From NCBI GenBank assembly GCA_016789405.1, contig JAEUPQ010000017.1, positions 186,001-250,000 of the forward strand: a DNA stretch of 64,000 nt, read 5' to 3'. The translations under genes were made by a program, and so were the position numbers. Position 1 is the first letter of the stretch, and the number at the start of each line of letters is the position of its first letter. The DNA is from Lysobacteraceae bacterium. GTDB lineage: Bacteria; Pseudomonadota; Gammaproteobacteria; Xanthomonadales; Xanthomonadaceae. This document shows positions 9,492-20,045 of this stretch, piece after piece. The notes beneath the pieces are model-generated. The model saw only the letters and a list, made by a program, of their open reading frames with translations, did not search any database and had not been told where the DNA came from.

Positions 9492-10948
9492 GCGGCGACC
9501 TCCTGCAGGTAGGTCCGGGGATCCACGACCTCGCCTGCGATCGCGCAGGCTGCGGCGGTGTAGGGCGAGGCGAGCACGGTGCGCGCATCGCGGCCCTGTC
9601 GACCCTCGAAATTGCGGTTGCTGGTGGACACGGCGAGCTGGCCGGGTGCGACCAGGTCGCCGTTCATCGCGATGCACATCGAGCATCCCGGTTCGCGCCA
9701 CTCGGCGCCGGCCGCGCGCACGATGCGGTCGATGCCCTCGGCTTCCGCCGCGCGCTTGACCTGTTCGGAGCCCGGCACGACGAGCATGCGCACGCTCGGG
9801 TGCACCTTCTGGTCGAGCAGGATTTCCGCCACCTGGCGCATGTCGCTGAGGCGGCCGTTGGTGCAGCTGCCGACGAAGACCACGTCGACCTTCTCGCCGA
9901 TCAGCGTGCGTCCGCCGGTGAAGCGCATGTAGTCCTGGGCGCGGCGGGTGTCGTCGTCGTTGGCGACGGGAATGCTGGTGTCGATCGCCGCGACCTGGCC
10001 CGGGTGCGTGCCCCAGGTGACGGTCGGCTTGATGTCGCGAGCATCGATGCGCACGACGCGGTCGAAGCTTGCGCCATCGTCGCTGCGCAGCGTGCGCCAA
10101 TGCGCCACCGCCTTGGCGAAATCGTCTCCCTGCGGTGCGCGCGGCGTGTTCGCGAGGAATTCGAAGGTGACCTCGTCCGGCGCGATCAGGCCTGCGCGCG
10201 CGCCCGCTTCGATCGACATGTTGCAGACGGTCATGCGTTCTTCCATCGACAGTGCGCGGATCGCGCTGCCGCGATACTCGATGACGTGGCCGGTGCCGCC
10301 GTCGACGCCGATGGTGCCGATCACGTGCAGGATCAGGTCCTTCGCGGTCACGCCGACACCCAGTGCGCCGTCGATCTCGATCGCGAGCGTCTTCGGCTTG
10401 CGCTGCAGCAGGCACTGCGTGGCCAGCACGTGGCCCACTTCGCTGGTGCCGATGCCGAAGGCCAGCGCGCCGAACGCGCCATGCGTGGCGGTGTGGCTGT
10501 CGCCGCACACGATGGTCATGCCCGGCTGGGTCAGGCCGAGCTCAGGTCCGATGACGTGGACGATGCCGCGATGGTCGCTGCCGAAGTCGAACAGCTCGAC
10601 GCCATGGCGTTCGCAATTGGCGCGCAGCGTGTCGACCTGCGCGCGGGCCTGGTCGGTGTAGTACGGCAGCACGCCGTCGGCGCCGGCCGGCAGCGTCGGC
10701 GTGGAGTGGTCGAGCGTGCCCTTGGTGCGTTCGGGGCGACGCGGCGACAGGCCGCGCGATTCGAGCTCGGCGAACGCTTGTGGGGACGTGACTTCATGGA
10801 TCAGGTGCAGGTCGATGTACAGCACGCCGGGCGCGTCCGCGCTTTCGGGGACGACCAGGTGGGATTCCCACAGTTTGTCGAACAGGGTTTTCGGTTGGGT
10901 GGACATGGTGTTGGCTTGGGCGTCGGTGTTGTTGGATTCGGAAGGCAT
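9488..10948 (-). CDS. leuC: 3-isopropylmalate dehydratase large subunit
   Basis: A 486-residue aconitase-family subunit that carries the [4Fe-4S] cluster. Cluster and active-site motifs include [29 protein letters not shown] and EPGCSMCI, providing the three cysteines. The ATG at 10948 lies 12 bases after leuA. A second ATG at 10906 ([11 protein letters not shown]) matches the usual LeuC N-terminus better. Neither has a strong ribosome site, so the true start is uncertain by 14 residues. Confidence 0.95.
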   Translation of the reverse strand: MPSESNNTDAQANTMSTQPKTLFDKLWESHLVVPESADAPGVLYIDLHLIHEVTSPQAFAELESRGLSPRRPERTKGTLDHSTPTLPAGADGVLPYYTDQARAQVDTLRANCERHGVELFDFGSDHRGIVHVIGPELGLTQPGMTIVCGDSHTATHGAFGALAFGIGTSEVGHVLATQCLLQRKPKTLAIEIDGALGVGVTAKDLILHVIGTIGVDGGTGHVIEYRGSAIRALSMEERMTVCNMSIEAGARAGLIAPDEVTFEFLANTPRAPQGDDFAKAVAHWRTLRSDDGASFDRVVRIDARDIKPTVTWGTHPGQVAAIDTSIPVANDDDTRRAQDYMRFTGGRTLIGEKVDVVFVGSCTNGRLSDMRQVAEILLDQKVHPSVRMLVVPGSEQVKRAAEAEGIDRIVRAAGAEWREPGCSMCIAMNGDLVAPGQLAVSTSNRNFEGRQGRDARTVLASPYTAAACAIAGEVVDPRTYLQEVAA

Positions 10949-10960
10949 GGCGAAGCGGGC

Positions 10961-12603
<1,643 letters not shown>

Positions 12604-12604
<1 letters not shown>

Positions 12605-13788
12605 CAGGCGATTGCCTCCAGAGGGGTGACGAGGGTGTCGGGTGTTGCGGGGGATGCTTCGGTCGATGCGACCATTGATGTGGTCGCGGGCTTGCGGGCC
12701 GGCAGCCGCGCGACGCGGTTGCCGGCGCTGGCGCTGCGCGCTTCGACGGGCTTCGTCGCGTCGTCTGCGCGGCGACGCGGCTTGCGCGGTGCACGCATGC
12801 GCACATCGGACAGCAGGCCGGCCAGCACCATCGCGTCGATGTTGCCGCCGGAGACCACGGCGCACTTGCGCTTGCCGGCGACGCGGCGGCCGGCGGCAAG
12901 CGCGAGCGCGCCGGCGCCCTCGGCGATCAGGTGTTCTTCCAGTGCGAGCCGCACCAGGGTTTCGCGCAGTTCGGCTTCGCGCACGATCACGACATCGTCG
13001 ATCAGTTCGGACAACACGCGGCGCGTGAGCAGCCCGGGTTCCTTCACGCGCACCCCGTCGGCCAGCGTGGCGACGGGCGCGGCGCCGGGTGCGTCGCCAC
13101 GCAGCGCGCGGGCCATGGCATCGACGCCTTCGACCTGCGCGCCGACGATGCGCACGCCCTGCGCCTTCAACGCCAGCGCGACGCCGGCCGCGAGGCCGCC
13201 GCCGCCGATCGGCACCAGCACCACGTCGGGCGCCAGCGAAGCGATCTCCAGGCCGACGGTGCCCTGGCCGGCGATCACGTCCGGATCGTCGAACGCGGAG
13301 AGGAAACGGTAGCCGTTGCGTTCGGCCAGTTGCAGCGCGAAGGCACGCGCTTCGTCGAAGGTGTCGCCATGCAGGCGCACGGTGGCGCCCCAGTGCGAGA
13401 CACCGGCGATCTTGGTCTGCGGCGCGCCATGCGGCATCACCGCGATGGCCGGCACGTTCAGTCGATACGCCGCCCAGGCCAGGCCCTGGGCGTGGTTGCC
13501 GGCGGAGGCGGCGATGACCGGGCGGTCGTCGCCGCGTTCGCGCGCGGCGAGCAAGGCATTGAGCGCGCCGCGTACCTTGTACGAACCGGTGCGCTGCAGG
13601 TTCTCGAGCTTGAGCCAGCAGCCGAAGCGTTCGGCGTGGTGCAGCGGCGTGGGTGGCAGGTAGCGTCGCAGGCGACCCTGCGCGGCCAGGACGTCCATGG
13701 CGCTGACGGTCGCGCCGATGGCGTCCCGGTCGTGCGTGGCATGCGCGGGGGAGCGTCCAACATCGCCGACGACGTCGCTGCCTTCCAT
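12604..13788 (-). CDS. ilvA: threonine dehydratase, short form without ACT domain
   Basis: A 394-residue PLP enzyme deaminating threonine to 2-oxobutyrate, the entry to isoleucine. The PLP lysine is Lys71 in [22 protein letters not shown] and the Gly-rich [10 protein letters not shown] phosphate loop are present. The catalytic domain ends near residue 330 and is followed by about 60 residues of Arg/Ala/Ser/Thr-rich low-complexity sequence. The two ACT-like regulatory domains of E. coli IlvA are absent, so classical isoleucine feedback inhibition is not expected. The start lies two bases after the ilvE stop with GGAGG seven bases upstream. Operon context argues for a biosynthetic rather than catabolic (TdcB) role. 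Confidence 0.9.
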
Positions 13789-13790
13789 GC

Positions 13791-14717
13791 TCAGACCTCC
13801 GTGAGCCAGTGCGCGCCGGTGCGGCTTTCGCCACGCACGGCGGCCGCATAGGCGGCGGCGATCTCGCGCGTCACCACGCTGTCGCGGAAGACGTGACCGT
13901 CGATCTCTGCGATCGGCGCCACTTCCGCGGCGGTGCCGCAGGCGAAGACTTCGTCGGCTTCGACGAATTCCTCGAAACGCACCGGGCGCGATTCCGCCCC
14001 GGTCAGCTGGATCAGGGTGTCGCGGGTGATGCCGGCCAGCGCATCGCGATGCTCGACCGCGGTGACCTTGCCGCCGCGCACCATGAACAGGTTCGCGCCG
14101 GTGCATTCGACGACGAAGCCGTCTGCATCGGTGAACAAGGCTTCGTCGAAGCCGCGACCCTTGGCGTCGCGCTTGGCGAGGATCGAGTTCACGTACGCGC
14201 CGCACAGCTTCAGCGGCGGCAGCGAATCGGCGGGATTGCGCCGCCATTTCGACACCGACACGCGGGTGCGGTTGCCGCCCAGGTGCACGTTGGTCGCGGT
14301 GGTGGCGACCATCATGTGTTCGGGCTTGCCTTCCACGTCCAGTCCGAAGCCGCCGTCGCCATACCACGCCAATGGCCGGATGTAGGCGTCGCCGTGGCGG
14401 TTCGCGCGCATGGTCGACAGGACCGCCTCGGTGGCTTCGGCCACATCGAAGCGCATGCCCAGGGCCTCGGCGCCCTTGCGCATGCGCTCCAGGTGTTCCG
14501 GCAGGCGGAACACCGCGGCGCCGCGTTTCGTCGCATAGGCACGGATGCCTTCGAACACGCCGCTGCCGTAGTGCATCGCATGCGTGCCCAGCGTGGCCTG
14601 CAGCGCGCGCGGATCGACCAGCGCGCCGTCGTACCACAGCTTCTGCAGCGCGGCGGACGTGCTCGCCGGGTTCGAGGCCTGCGGACGTTCGAGTGTTGCC
14701 GTTTCGCTCAGGGACAT
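13791..14717 (-). CDS. ilvE: branched-chain amino acid aminotransferase
   Basis: A 308-residue PLP fold-IV transaminase making Val, Ile and Leu from their oxoacids with glutamate. [12 protein letters not shown] and the PLP-lysine region [13 protein letters not shown] are clear, as is the C-terminal [12 protein letters not shown] loop. The first 20 residues are an unconserved extension. It overlaps ilvM by 10 bases. Confidence 0.94.
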   Translation of the reverse strand: MSLSETATLERPQASNPASTSAALQKLWYDGALVDPRALQATLGTHAMHYGSGVFEGIRAYATKRGAAVFRLPEHLERMRKGAEALGMRFDVAEATEAVLSTMRANRHGDAYIRPLAWYGDGGFGLDVEGKPEHMMVATTATNVHLGGNRTRVSVSKWRRNPADSLPPLKLCGAYVNSILAKRDAKGRGFDEALFTDADGFVVECTGANLFMVRGGKVTAVEHRDALAGITRDTLIQLTGAESRPVRFEEFVEADEVFACGTAAEVAPIAEIDGHVFRDSVVTREIAAAYAAAVRGESRTGAHWLTEV

Positions 14718-14959
14718 GGCAGCACCTGCACGTCGAGGCAGTCGTAGAGCTTGGCGAGTTGCTGGTGCAGGCCGTCGGCGGCGCGCTCGCCCTCGACGGT
14801 CATCTGCAGGTGCCAGCGATCGCCATCGGGACGGCTGCTCTCCGGGAGGATGCCGCCTTCCACCGCGACGGGCTTGAAGCCGCGTCGTTCGGCGGTGCCG
14901 AGCACCCGGGTCAGCGCGCCTTCGGAATGGCGCAGGGTCAGATCCAATCGGTAGCGCAT
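14708..14959 (-). CDS. ilvM: acetolactate synthase small regulatory subunit (ACT domain)
   Basis: An 83-residue protein that is essentially one ACT domain (YRLDLTLRHSEGALTRVLGT at the start). It lies immediately behind the large subunit gene, the position of IlvM in the acetolactate synthase II type. It should stabilise IlvG and confer or modulate valine sensitivity. The ATG has GAGGAG eight bases upstream. It overlaps ilvE at its 3-prime end. No ACT-domain small subunit of the longer IlvH type is in the window. Confidence 0.88.
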   Translation of the reverse strand: MRYRLDLTLRHSEGALTRVLGTAERRGFKPVAVEGGILPESSRPDGDRWHLQMTVEGERAADGLHQQLAKLYDCLDVQVLPCP

Positions 14960-14970
14960 GGGGGAGCTCC

Positions 14971-16755
14971 TCAGGACGATGCGGGTAGGGTGAGTGCAGG
15001 TGCGTCGGTCTGCGTGGCGTCGGACTGCGGCAGCAGCGGCATCAGGCTGCCGATGCGTTCCAGTGCGACGGGTTCGTCGGCGTCGGCATGCATCATTTCG
15101 GTGTTGTTGCGGTTCGGCGGCACCAGTGGCCAGACGTTCGCAGCCTGGTCGATCGCCACGTGCAGCAGGACGGGGCCGGGCTCGGCCAGCAGTGCCTGCA
15201 GCGTGGTTTCCATGTCGGTGGCGCGATCGAGCTTCAGCGTCTTCACCCCGAATGCCTGCGCCAGCGCGCAGAAATCCGGGTTGTCCGACAGGTCGATCTC
15301 GGAATAGCGGCGTTCGAAGAACAGTTCCTGCCACTGCCGCACCATGCCCAGGGCCTGGTTGTCGAGCAGCACGATCTTCACCGGCAGGCGGTAGCGCGCG
15401 ACGGTGGCCAGTTCCTGCACGTTCATCAGGAACGAGCCGTCGCCGCTCACGCAGATCACTTGAGCATCGACGCGTTCCATCTGCGCGCCGATCGCGGCCG
15501 GCAGGCCGAATCCCATCGCGCCCAGCGCACCGCTGGTGAGATGGTTGCGCGGATGGTCGAAGCGCCAGTGCTGCGCGACCCACATCTGGTGCTGGCCCAC
15601 GTCGCAGCTGACGATGGCCTGCGGCGCGAGTTCCGACAGCCGCTTCAGCAGCGATGGCGCGTACACCAGGTCACCGGGCGCGTCGTAGCGCGGTGCGGTG
15701 GTCTGCTTCGCGTGCAGGCAGGCATCGCGCCAGGCATGGCGGACCACGCCGTGGCGACCGCGCAGGTGCGCGGCGGCCGCGGGCATCATCCGCTGCAGGC
15801 TGATCGCGATGTCGCCCTGCACCGGCGCGTCGGCGAAGCGCAGCTTGCCCAGTTCGCAGGCATCCACGTCCAGATGCACGACGCGCGCATGCGGCGCGAA
15901 CTCGGCGAGCTTGCCGGTGGCGCGATCATCGAAGCGCGCGCCGACCACGAACAGCAGGTCGCATTCCTGCACCGCGAGATTCGCCGCGCGTCCGCCATGC
16001 ATGCCGAGCATGCCCAGGTTCAGCGGATGTGCGGCAGGCAACGCGCCCAGGCCCTTCAGCGTCAGCACGGTCGGGATCTGCGTGGCGTCGACGAAATCGC
16101 GGAACGCATCGATCGCATGGCCCAGCGCGATGCCGCCACCGCCGTAGATCACCGGCTTCTGCGCCAGCGCCAGTTGCGCCAGCGCCGCATGCAGCGCCGC
16201 GTCACTGGCGCCCGGCACCGGCGACACCGGTGCGGGCATGTGCGCGGGCAGATGCGAGGCATCGGCGTTCTGCACGTCTTTCGGCAGGTCGATCAGCACC
16301 GGTCCGGGCCGGCCCTCGCGGGCCAGGCGGAACGCCTCGCGCACCACTTCCGGCAGATCGTCGATCGTGCGCGGCAGGAAGTTGTGCTTCACGATCGGCA
16401 TGGTCATGCCGAACACGTCCAGTTCCTGGAACGCGTCCGTGCCCATCAGGCCGGTCGCGACCTGGCCGGTGATGCAGACCATCGGCACCGAGTCCAGCAT
16501 CGCGTCGGCGATGCCAGTGACCAGGTTCGAAGCGCCCGGGCCGGAGGTCGCGACGCAGACGCCGACGCGACCGCTGGCGCGCGCGTAGCCGTTCGCGGCG
16601 AACGCGGCGCCCTGTTCGTGCCGGACCAGCACGTGTTTGAGCGCGGATCCATGCAGTGCGTCGTAGAAAGGCATGATCGCGCCGCCCGGATAACCGAACA
16701 GCGTGTCCACGCCTTCCGCACGCAGCGCTTCCACCAGCCAGCGGGCACCGTTCAT
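14971..16755 (-). CDS. ilvG: acetolactate synthase large subunit
   Basis: A 594-residue ThDP enzyme condensing pyruvate with pyruvate or 2-oxobutyrate. The catalytic Glu47 sits in VLVRHEQGAAFAANGYAR. The FAD region follows, and the ThDP-Mg motif reads GDGSFLMN with NNQ-like LLDNQALGMVRQWQ. It is about 45 residues longer than E. coli IlvG, with a Pro/Ala/Asp-rich C-terminal tail. Its ATG shares one base with the ilvC stop (TGATG). Only a weak GAGA site precedes it, so translation probably depends on coupling. Confidence 0.94.
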   Translation of the reverse strand: MNGARWLVEALRAEGVDTLFGYPGGAIMPFYDALHGSALKHVLVRHEQGAAFAANGYARASGRVGVCVATSGPGASNLVTGIADAMLDSVPMVCITGQVATGLMGTDAFQELDVFGMTMPIVKHNFLPRTIDDLPEVVREAFRLAREGRPGPVLIDLPKDVQNADASHLPAHMPAPVSPVPGASDAALHAALAQLALAQKPVIYGGGGIALGHAIDAFRDFVDATQIPTVLTLKGLGALPAAHPLNLGMLGMHGGRAANLAVQECDLLFVVGARFDDRATGKLAEFAPHARVVHLDVDACELGKLRFADAPVQGDIAISLQRMMPAAAAHLRGRHGVVRHAWRDACLHAKQTTAPRYDAPGDLVYAPSLLKRLSELAPQAIVSCDVGQHQMWVAQHWRFDHPRNHLTSGALGAMGFGLPAAIGAQMERVDAQVICVSGDGSFLMNVQELATVARYRLPVKIVLLDNQALGMVRQWQELFFERRYSEIDLSDNPDFCALAQAFGVKTLKLDRATDMETTLQALLAEPGPVLLHVAIDQAANVWPLVPPNRNNTEMMHADADEPVALERIGSLMPLLPQSDATQTDAPALTLPASS

Positions 16756-17798
16756 CACGCAGTCTCGGCAATGGGATGGGTGGACGGCTTCTGCGCGGCC
16801 TGCGCAGCGGCCTGTTGCGCAGCATCCTGCGAAGCGGCGCCCTGCTGCAGCCACTGCATCTTGGCGCGCAGCTGTTTGCCGACCTGCTCGATCGGGTGAT
16901 CCTTGTCGGCCTGCTGGAACTTCCTGTAGTTCGGCAGGCCGGCATCGTATTCGGCCACCCACTTCTGCACGAAGGTGCCGTCCTGGATTTCGGTCAGGAT
17001 GTCCTTCATGCGCGCCTTGGTGTCGGCGTTGATGACGCGCGGGCCACTGACGAAGTCGCCGTACTGCGCGGTTTCCGACACGAATTCCAGCATGCGGGTG
17101 ATGCCGCCTTCGTAGAACAGGTCGACGATCAGCTTCAGTTCGTGCAGGACTTCGTAGTAGGCGATTTCCGGCTGGTAGCCGGCTTCGACCAGCGTCTCGA
17201 AACCGGCCTGCACCAGCGCGCTCGCGCCGCCGCACAGCACGGCCTGCTCGCCGAACAGATCGGTTTCGGTCTCTTCCTTGAACGTGGTCTTGATGATGTT
17301 CGCGCGCGCGCCGCCCAGGCCGCCGGCGTAGGTCAGCGCGAACTCCTCGGCGCGACCGCTGCGGTCCTGGTGCACGGCGTAGATGCAGGGCACGCCGCGA
17401 CCGATCTCGTATTCGCGACGGACCAGCGCGCCCGGGCCCTTCGGCGCGACCAGCACGACGTCCAGGTCTTCGCGCGGCGAGATCATGCCGAAGTGCACGT
17501 TCAGGCCGTGCGCGAACAGCAGGCAGGCGCCCTGTTTCATGTTCGGCGCCAGCACCTCATTGTAGAGCTTCTTCTGCACCATGTCCGGCGTGAGCACGGC
17601 GACGAGATCGGCGTTGGCGGCCGCTTCGGCGGGCGTCTTCACGGTGAAGCCGTCGGCCTCCGCCTTGGCTTCGGTCGGGCCGCCCGGACGCAGGCCGACG
17701 ACGACGTCGAAGCCGGAATCGCGCAGGTTCAGCGCATGCGCGCGCCCTTGGCTGCCGTAACCGATGACTGCGATCTGGGGCTTGGCGACACTGTTCAT
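16755..17798 (-). CDS. ilvC: ketol-acid reductoisomerase, class I
   Basis: A 347-residue NAD(P)H and Mg-dependent enzyme that isomerises and reduces acetolactate and acetohydroxybutyrate. [21 protein letters not shown] is the Rossmann loop, [10 protein letters not shown] contains the catalytic His, and the knotted domain carries [12 protein letters not shown] and [13 protein letters not shown]. It is the short class I form plus an Ala/Gln-rich tail. AAGGAT lies about seven bases before the ATG. An 86-base gap separates it from ilvD, the largest gap inside this operon. Confidence 0.95.
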   Translation of the reverse strand: MNSVAKPQIAVIGYGSQGRAHALNLRDSGFDVVVGLRPGGPTEAKAEADGFTVKTPAEAAANADLVAVLTPDMVQKKLYNEVLAPNMKQGACLLFAHGLNVHFGMISPREDLDVVLVAPKGPGALVRREYEIGRGVPCIYAVHQDRSGRAEEFALTYAGGLGGARANIIKTTFKEETETDLFGEQAVLCGGASALVQAGFETLVEAGYQPEIAYYEVLHELKLIVDLFYEGGITRMLEFVSETAQYGDFVSGPRVINADTKARMKDILTEIQDGTFVQKWVAEYDAGLPNYRKFQQADKDHPIEQVGKQLRAKMQWLQQGAASQDAAQQAAAQAAQKPSTHPIAETA

Positions 17799-17884
17799 TT
17801 CAGGATCCTTGAGGGTGTTTGAGAGAGGGAAAGTCGTGCTGCGTGGTTCATGTCATCCGCACGGGTGCGAACGACACGGAGGCT

Positions 17885-19615
17885 TCATGCGGGGACGGCG
17901 TCTCCGCGGGGTTCGGTGGTGACGGTGGCGTCGATGCGCTTCGTGTCGTCGAGCAGGCCGGGCGACGTCACCGCGCCCTGCGAGGCCGAGCGCACGTCGC
18001 GCGCGTACTTGGCGAGCACGCCGTGACGTACGCGCGGCGCGATGCGCGCAGCCGAACGCGATGACAGATCGACGGCGACATCGAGGCGACGCGATGCGAC
18101 ATCGATGGTCACCACGTCGCCGTCGCGCAGCTTCGCGATCGGGCCGCCATGCGCGGCTTCCGGCGAGACGTGGCCTACCATGAAGCCGTGCGTGGCGCCG
18201 CTGAAACGGCCATCGGTGATCAGCGCGACGTCGTTGCCCAGGCCCTGGCCGACCAGTGCGGCGGTCACCGCGAGCATTTCGCGCATGCCCGGGCCACCGG
18301 CGGGGCCTTCGAAGCGGATCACGACGACGTCGCCTGCTTGGATCTTCCGTGCCTGCACCGCGGCGAACGCGGCCTCTTCGCTGTCGAACACGCGCGCCGG
18401 ACCGCTGTGCTTCTCGCGGCCATGGCCGGCCAGCTTCACGATGCAGCCTTCCGGCGCGAGGTCGCCGTACAGGATCGAATAGCCGCCGCGCGGCTTGATG
18501 GGGTTGTCGACGCCGCGCACCACGTCCTGCGTCGACGAGACCTGCGCGTCTTTCGCATCCTGGAAAAAACTGCGGCCGGCGACCGTAGGGATATCCTCGA
18601 TCAGACCGGCCGCCATCAGCGCCTGCGCCACCAGTGCGGTGCCGCCGAAGTCGAACATTTCCGCCGCCGTGTAGCGGCCGCCCGGCTTCAGGTCGGCGAT
18701 CACCGGTGTGTTGGCGCTCGCCGCTTCGAATTCCTCCAGGTCGAACTTCACGCCGGCCTCGTGCGCGATCGCCAGCAGGTGCAGCGCGGCGTTGGTCGAG
18801 CCCGCCGTCGCGGACACCGCGCGCGCCGCGTTGCGGAACGCGGCCACGCTCAGCAACTGGCGCGGCGTCGGACCGCCATCGCGCAGCAGTTCCATCACGC
18901 GCACGCCGCAGCGTTCGGCGGACTTCGGCTTGTCGGGATGCGTGGCCGGGATGTCGTTCTCGCCCAACGGCGACAGACCGAGGAAGGTCAGCACCATCGC
19001 CATCGTGTTCGCGGTGAACTGGCCGCCGCAGGCGCCGGCACCGGGGCAGGCCTTGCGCTCGATCTCGCCGAGCTCGGCGTCGTCGATCTTGCCGGCAGAG
19101 TGCGCGCCGACGGCCTCGAACACATCCTGGACGGTCAGTGCGCGGTCATTGCCGTCCTTTGACTTGCACTTGCCGGGCATGATCGTGCCGCCGTAGAGGA
19201 TCACCGTCGGCACGTCGAGGCGTGCGGCAGCCATCGCGGCGGCGGGAATGGTCTTGTCGCAACCGACGAGCAGCACCAGCGCATCGAGGCAATGGCCGCT
19301 GACCGCCAGCTCGATCGAGTCGGCGATGGTTTCGCGCGACGCCAGCGAGGCGCGCATGCCGTCGCTGCCCATCGCGATGCCGTCGGTCACGGCGATCGTG
19401 TTGAACTCGATCGGCGTGCCACCGGCCGCGATCACGCCGCGACGCGCGTCCTGGGCCAGGTCGCGCAGGGTCAGGTTGCAGGGCGAGACGTCGGACCAGG
19501 TGTGGATCACCCCGACGAAGGGCTTGGCGATGGCGGCGTCGTCCAGACCCGTGGCGCGCAGCATGGCGCGTGCCGGTGCGCGTGCAGGTCCCTTCTTGAT
19601 CGCATTGCTGTGCAT
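17885..19615 (-). CDS. ilvD: dihydroxy-acid dehydratase
   Basis: A 576-residue Fe-S dehydratase giving the 2-oxoacids of Val and Ile. Cluster cysteines are in [12 protein letters not shown] and [16 protein letters not shown], with a further Cys near the N-terminus ([13 protein letters not shown]). RPRGG-type [14 protein letters not shown] and [20 protein letters not shown] near the C-terminus are diagnostic. GAGGAA precedes the ATG. It is the first structural gene after the ilvL attenuator. Confidence 0.95.
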   Translation of the reverse strand: MHSNAIKKGPARAPARAMLRATGLDDAAIAKPFVGVIHTWSDVSPCNLTLRDLAQDARRGVIAAGGTPIEFNTIAVTDGIAMGSDGMRASLASRETIADSIELAVSGHCLDALVLLVGCDKTIPAAAMAAARLDVPTVILYGGTIMPGKCKSKDGNDRALTVQDVFEAVGAHSAGKIDDAELGEIERKACPGAGACGGQFTANTMAMVLTFLGLSPLGENDIPATHPDKPKSAERCGVRVMELLRDGGPTPRQLLSVAAFRNAARAVSATAGSTNAALHLLAIAHEAGVKFDLEEFEAASANTPVIADLKPGGRYTAAEMFDFGGTALVAQALMAAGLIEDIPTVAGRSFFQDAKDAQVSSTQDVVRGVDNPIKPRGGYSILYGDLAPEGCIVKLAGHGREKHSGPARVFDSEEAAFAAVQARKIQAGDVVVIRFEGPAGGPGMREMLAVTAALVGQGLGNDVALITDGRFSGATHGFMVGHVSPEAAHGGPIAKLRDGDVVTIDVASRRLDVAVDLSSRSAARIAPRVRHGVLAKYARDVRSASQGAVTSPGLLDDTKRIDATVTTEPRGDAVPA

Positions 19616-19661
19616 CGGTTTCGAATTCCTCGTGGAAAGAAAATCCAGGCCCCGGAAAGCG

Positions 19662-19696
19662 AAAACCCCCGCACCTTCTTCAGGTGCGGGGGTTTT
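19662..19696 (-). terminator. ilv-leu operon attenuator terminator
   Basis: Perfect stem CCCCCGCACCT (19692-19682 on the minus strand) with AGGTGCGGGGG (19676-19666), 5-base loop, extended by A/T pairs and followed by TTTTC on the minus strand. The upstream strand TCAGGTGCGGG (19740-19730), inside the last codons of ilvL, can pair with CCCGCACCTGA of the left arm over 11 bases. That gives mutually exclusive antiterminator and terminator structures. It lies 47 bases before ilvD. Confidence 0.9.
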
Positions 19697-19725
19697 TTTG
19701 AACCCGGGTTGTTAGTCGCGCAACC

Positions 19726-19875
19726 CTATCCCGCACCTGATGGCGTGGTAATAAGAACGACGACGACAAGAATGACCGCGTGCGCAGCGACGAGTCGCGA
19801 GACGACCTCAAGCGCGAACGCCGCACGCTTCGGTGCGGTGTTGGTGGTCGTATGCGGGTTGCTGCGGTGCGTCAT
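19726..19875 (-). CDS. ilvL: ilv operon leader peptide
   Basis: A 49-codon ORF with ATG at 19875 and TAG at 19726-19728. The second half reads AVILVVVVLITTPSGAG, a run of Val, Ile and Leu codons directly before the stop, as in ilv leader peptides of enteric bacteria. The final codons TCA GGT GCG GGA are also the antiterminator strand. A ribosome reaching the stop would mask it and permit termination; one stalled at the Val/Ile/Leu codons would leave it free. No good Shine-Dalgarno sequence precedes the ATG. The first 20 residues are not conserved with anything I recognise. Confidence 0.88.
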   Translation of the reverse strand: MTHRSNPHTTTNTAPKRAAFALEVVSRLVAAHAVILVVVVLITTPSGAG

Positions 19876-19906
19876 GTTTTTCAGAGGAACATGTGGGTAT
19901 ACGAAT

Positions 19907-19912
19907 TGTCAA
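19907..19912 (-). promoter_or_regulatory. candidate -35 element for the ilv-leu operon
   Basis: An exact TTGACA on the minus strand 32 bases upstream of the ilvL ATG. No convincing -10 hexamer sits 16-18 bases downstream; TATACC is present but too close. The rest of the 170-base region up to the next gene shows only a terminator hairpin. Confidence 0.3.
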
Positions 19913-19984
19913 GCGTGGCCGTTGTGACGATTTGGAATGTCCACGCGCAGGTCGATTTGGCCTCACTTTTTCCCTTTTGAATCA

Positions 19985-20015
19985 AAAGCATGCCCCATTC
20001 GTGGGCGCATGCTTT
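19985..20015 (-). terminator. terminator of the ion channel gene
   Basis: Inverted repeat AAAGCATGC-CCCA / TGGG-C-GCATGCTTT closed by a TTCG (UUCG-type) tetraloop on the plus strand, with one bulged base. On the minus strand it is followed by TTTTGATT. It lies 30 bases past the stop of the 20046-21956 gene and insulates it from the ilv promoter. Confidence 0.8.
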
Positions 20016-20045
20016 CGTTGCGGCTGAAACCGTTTTCGGACCCGC

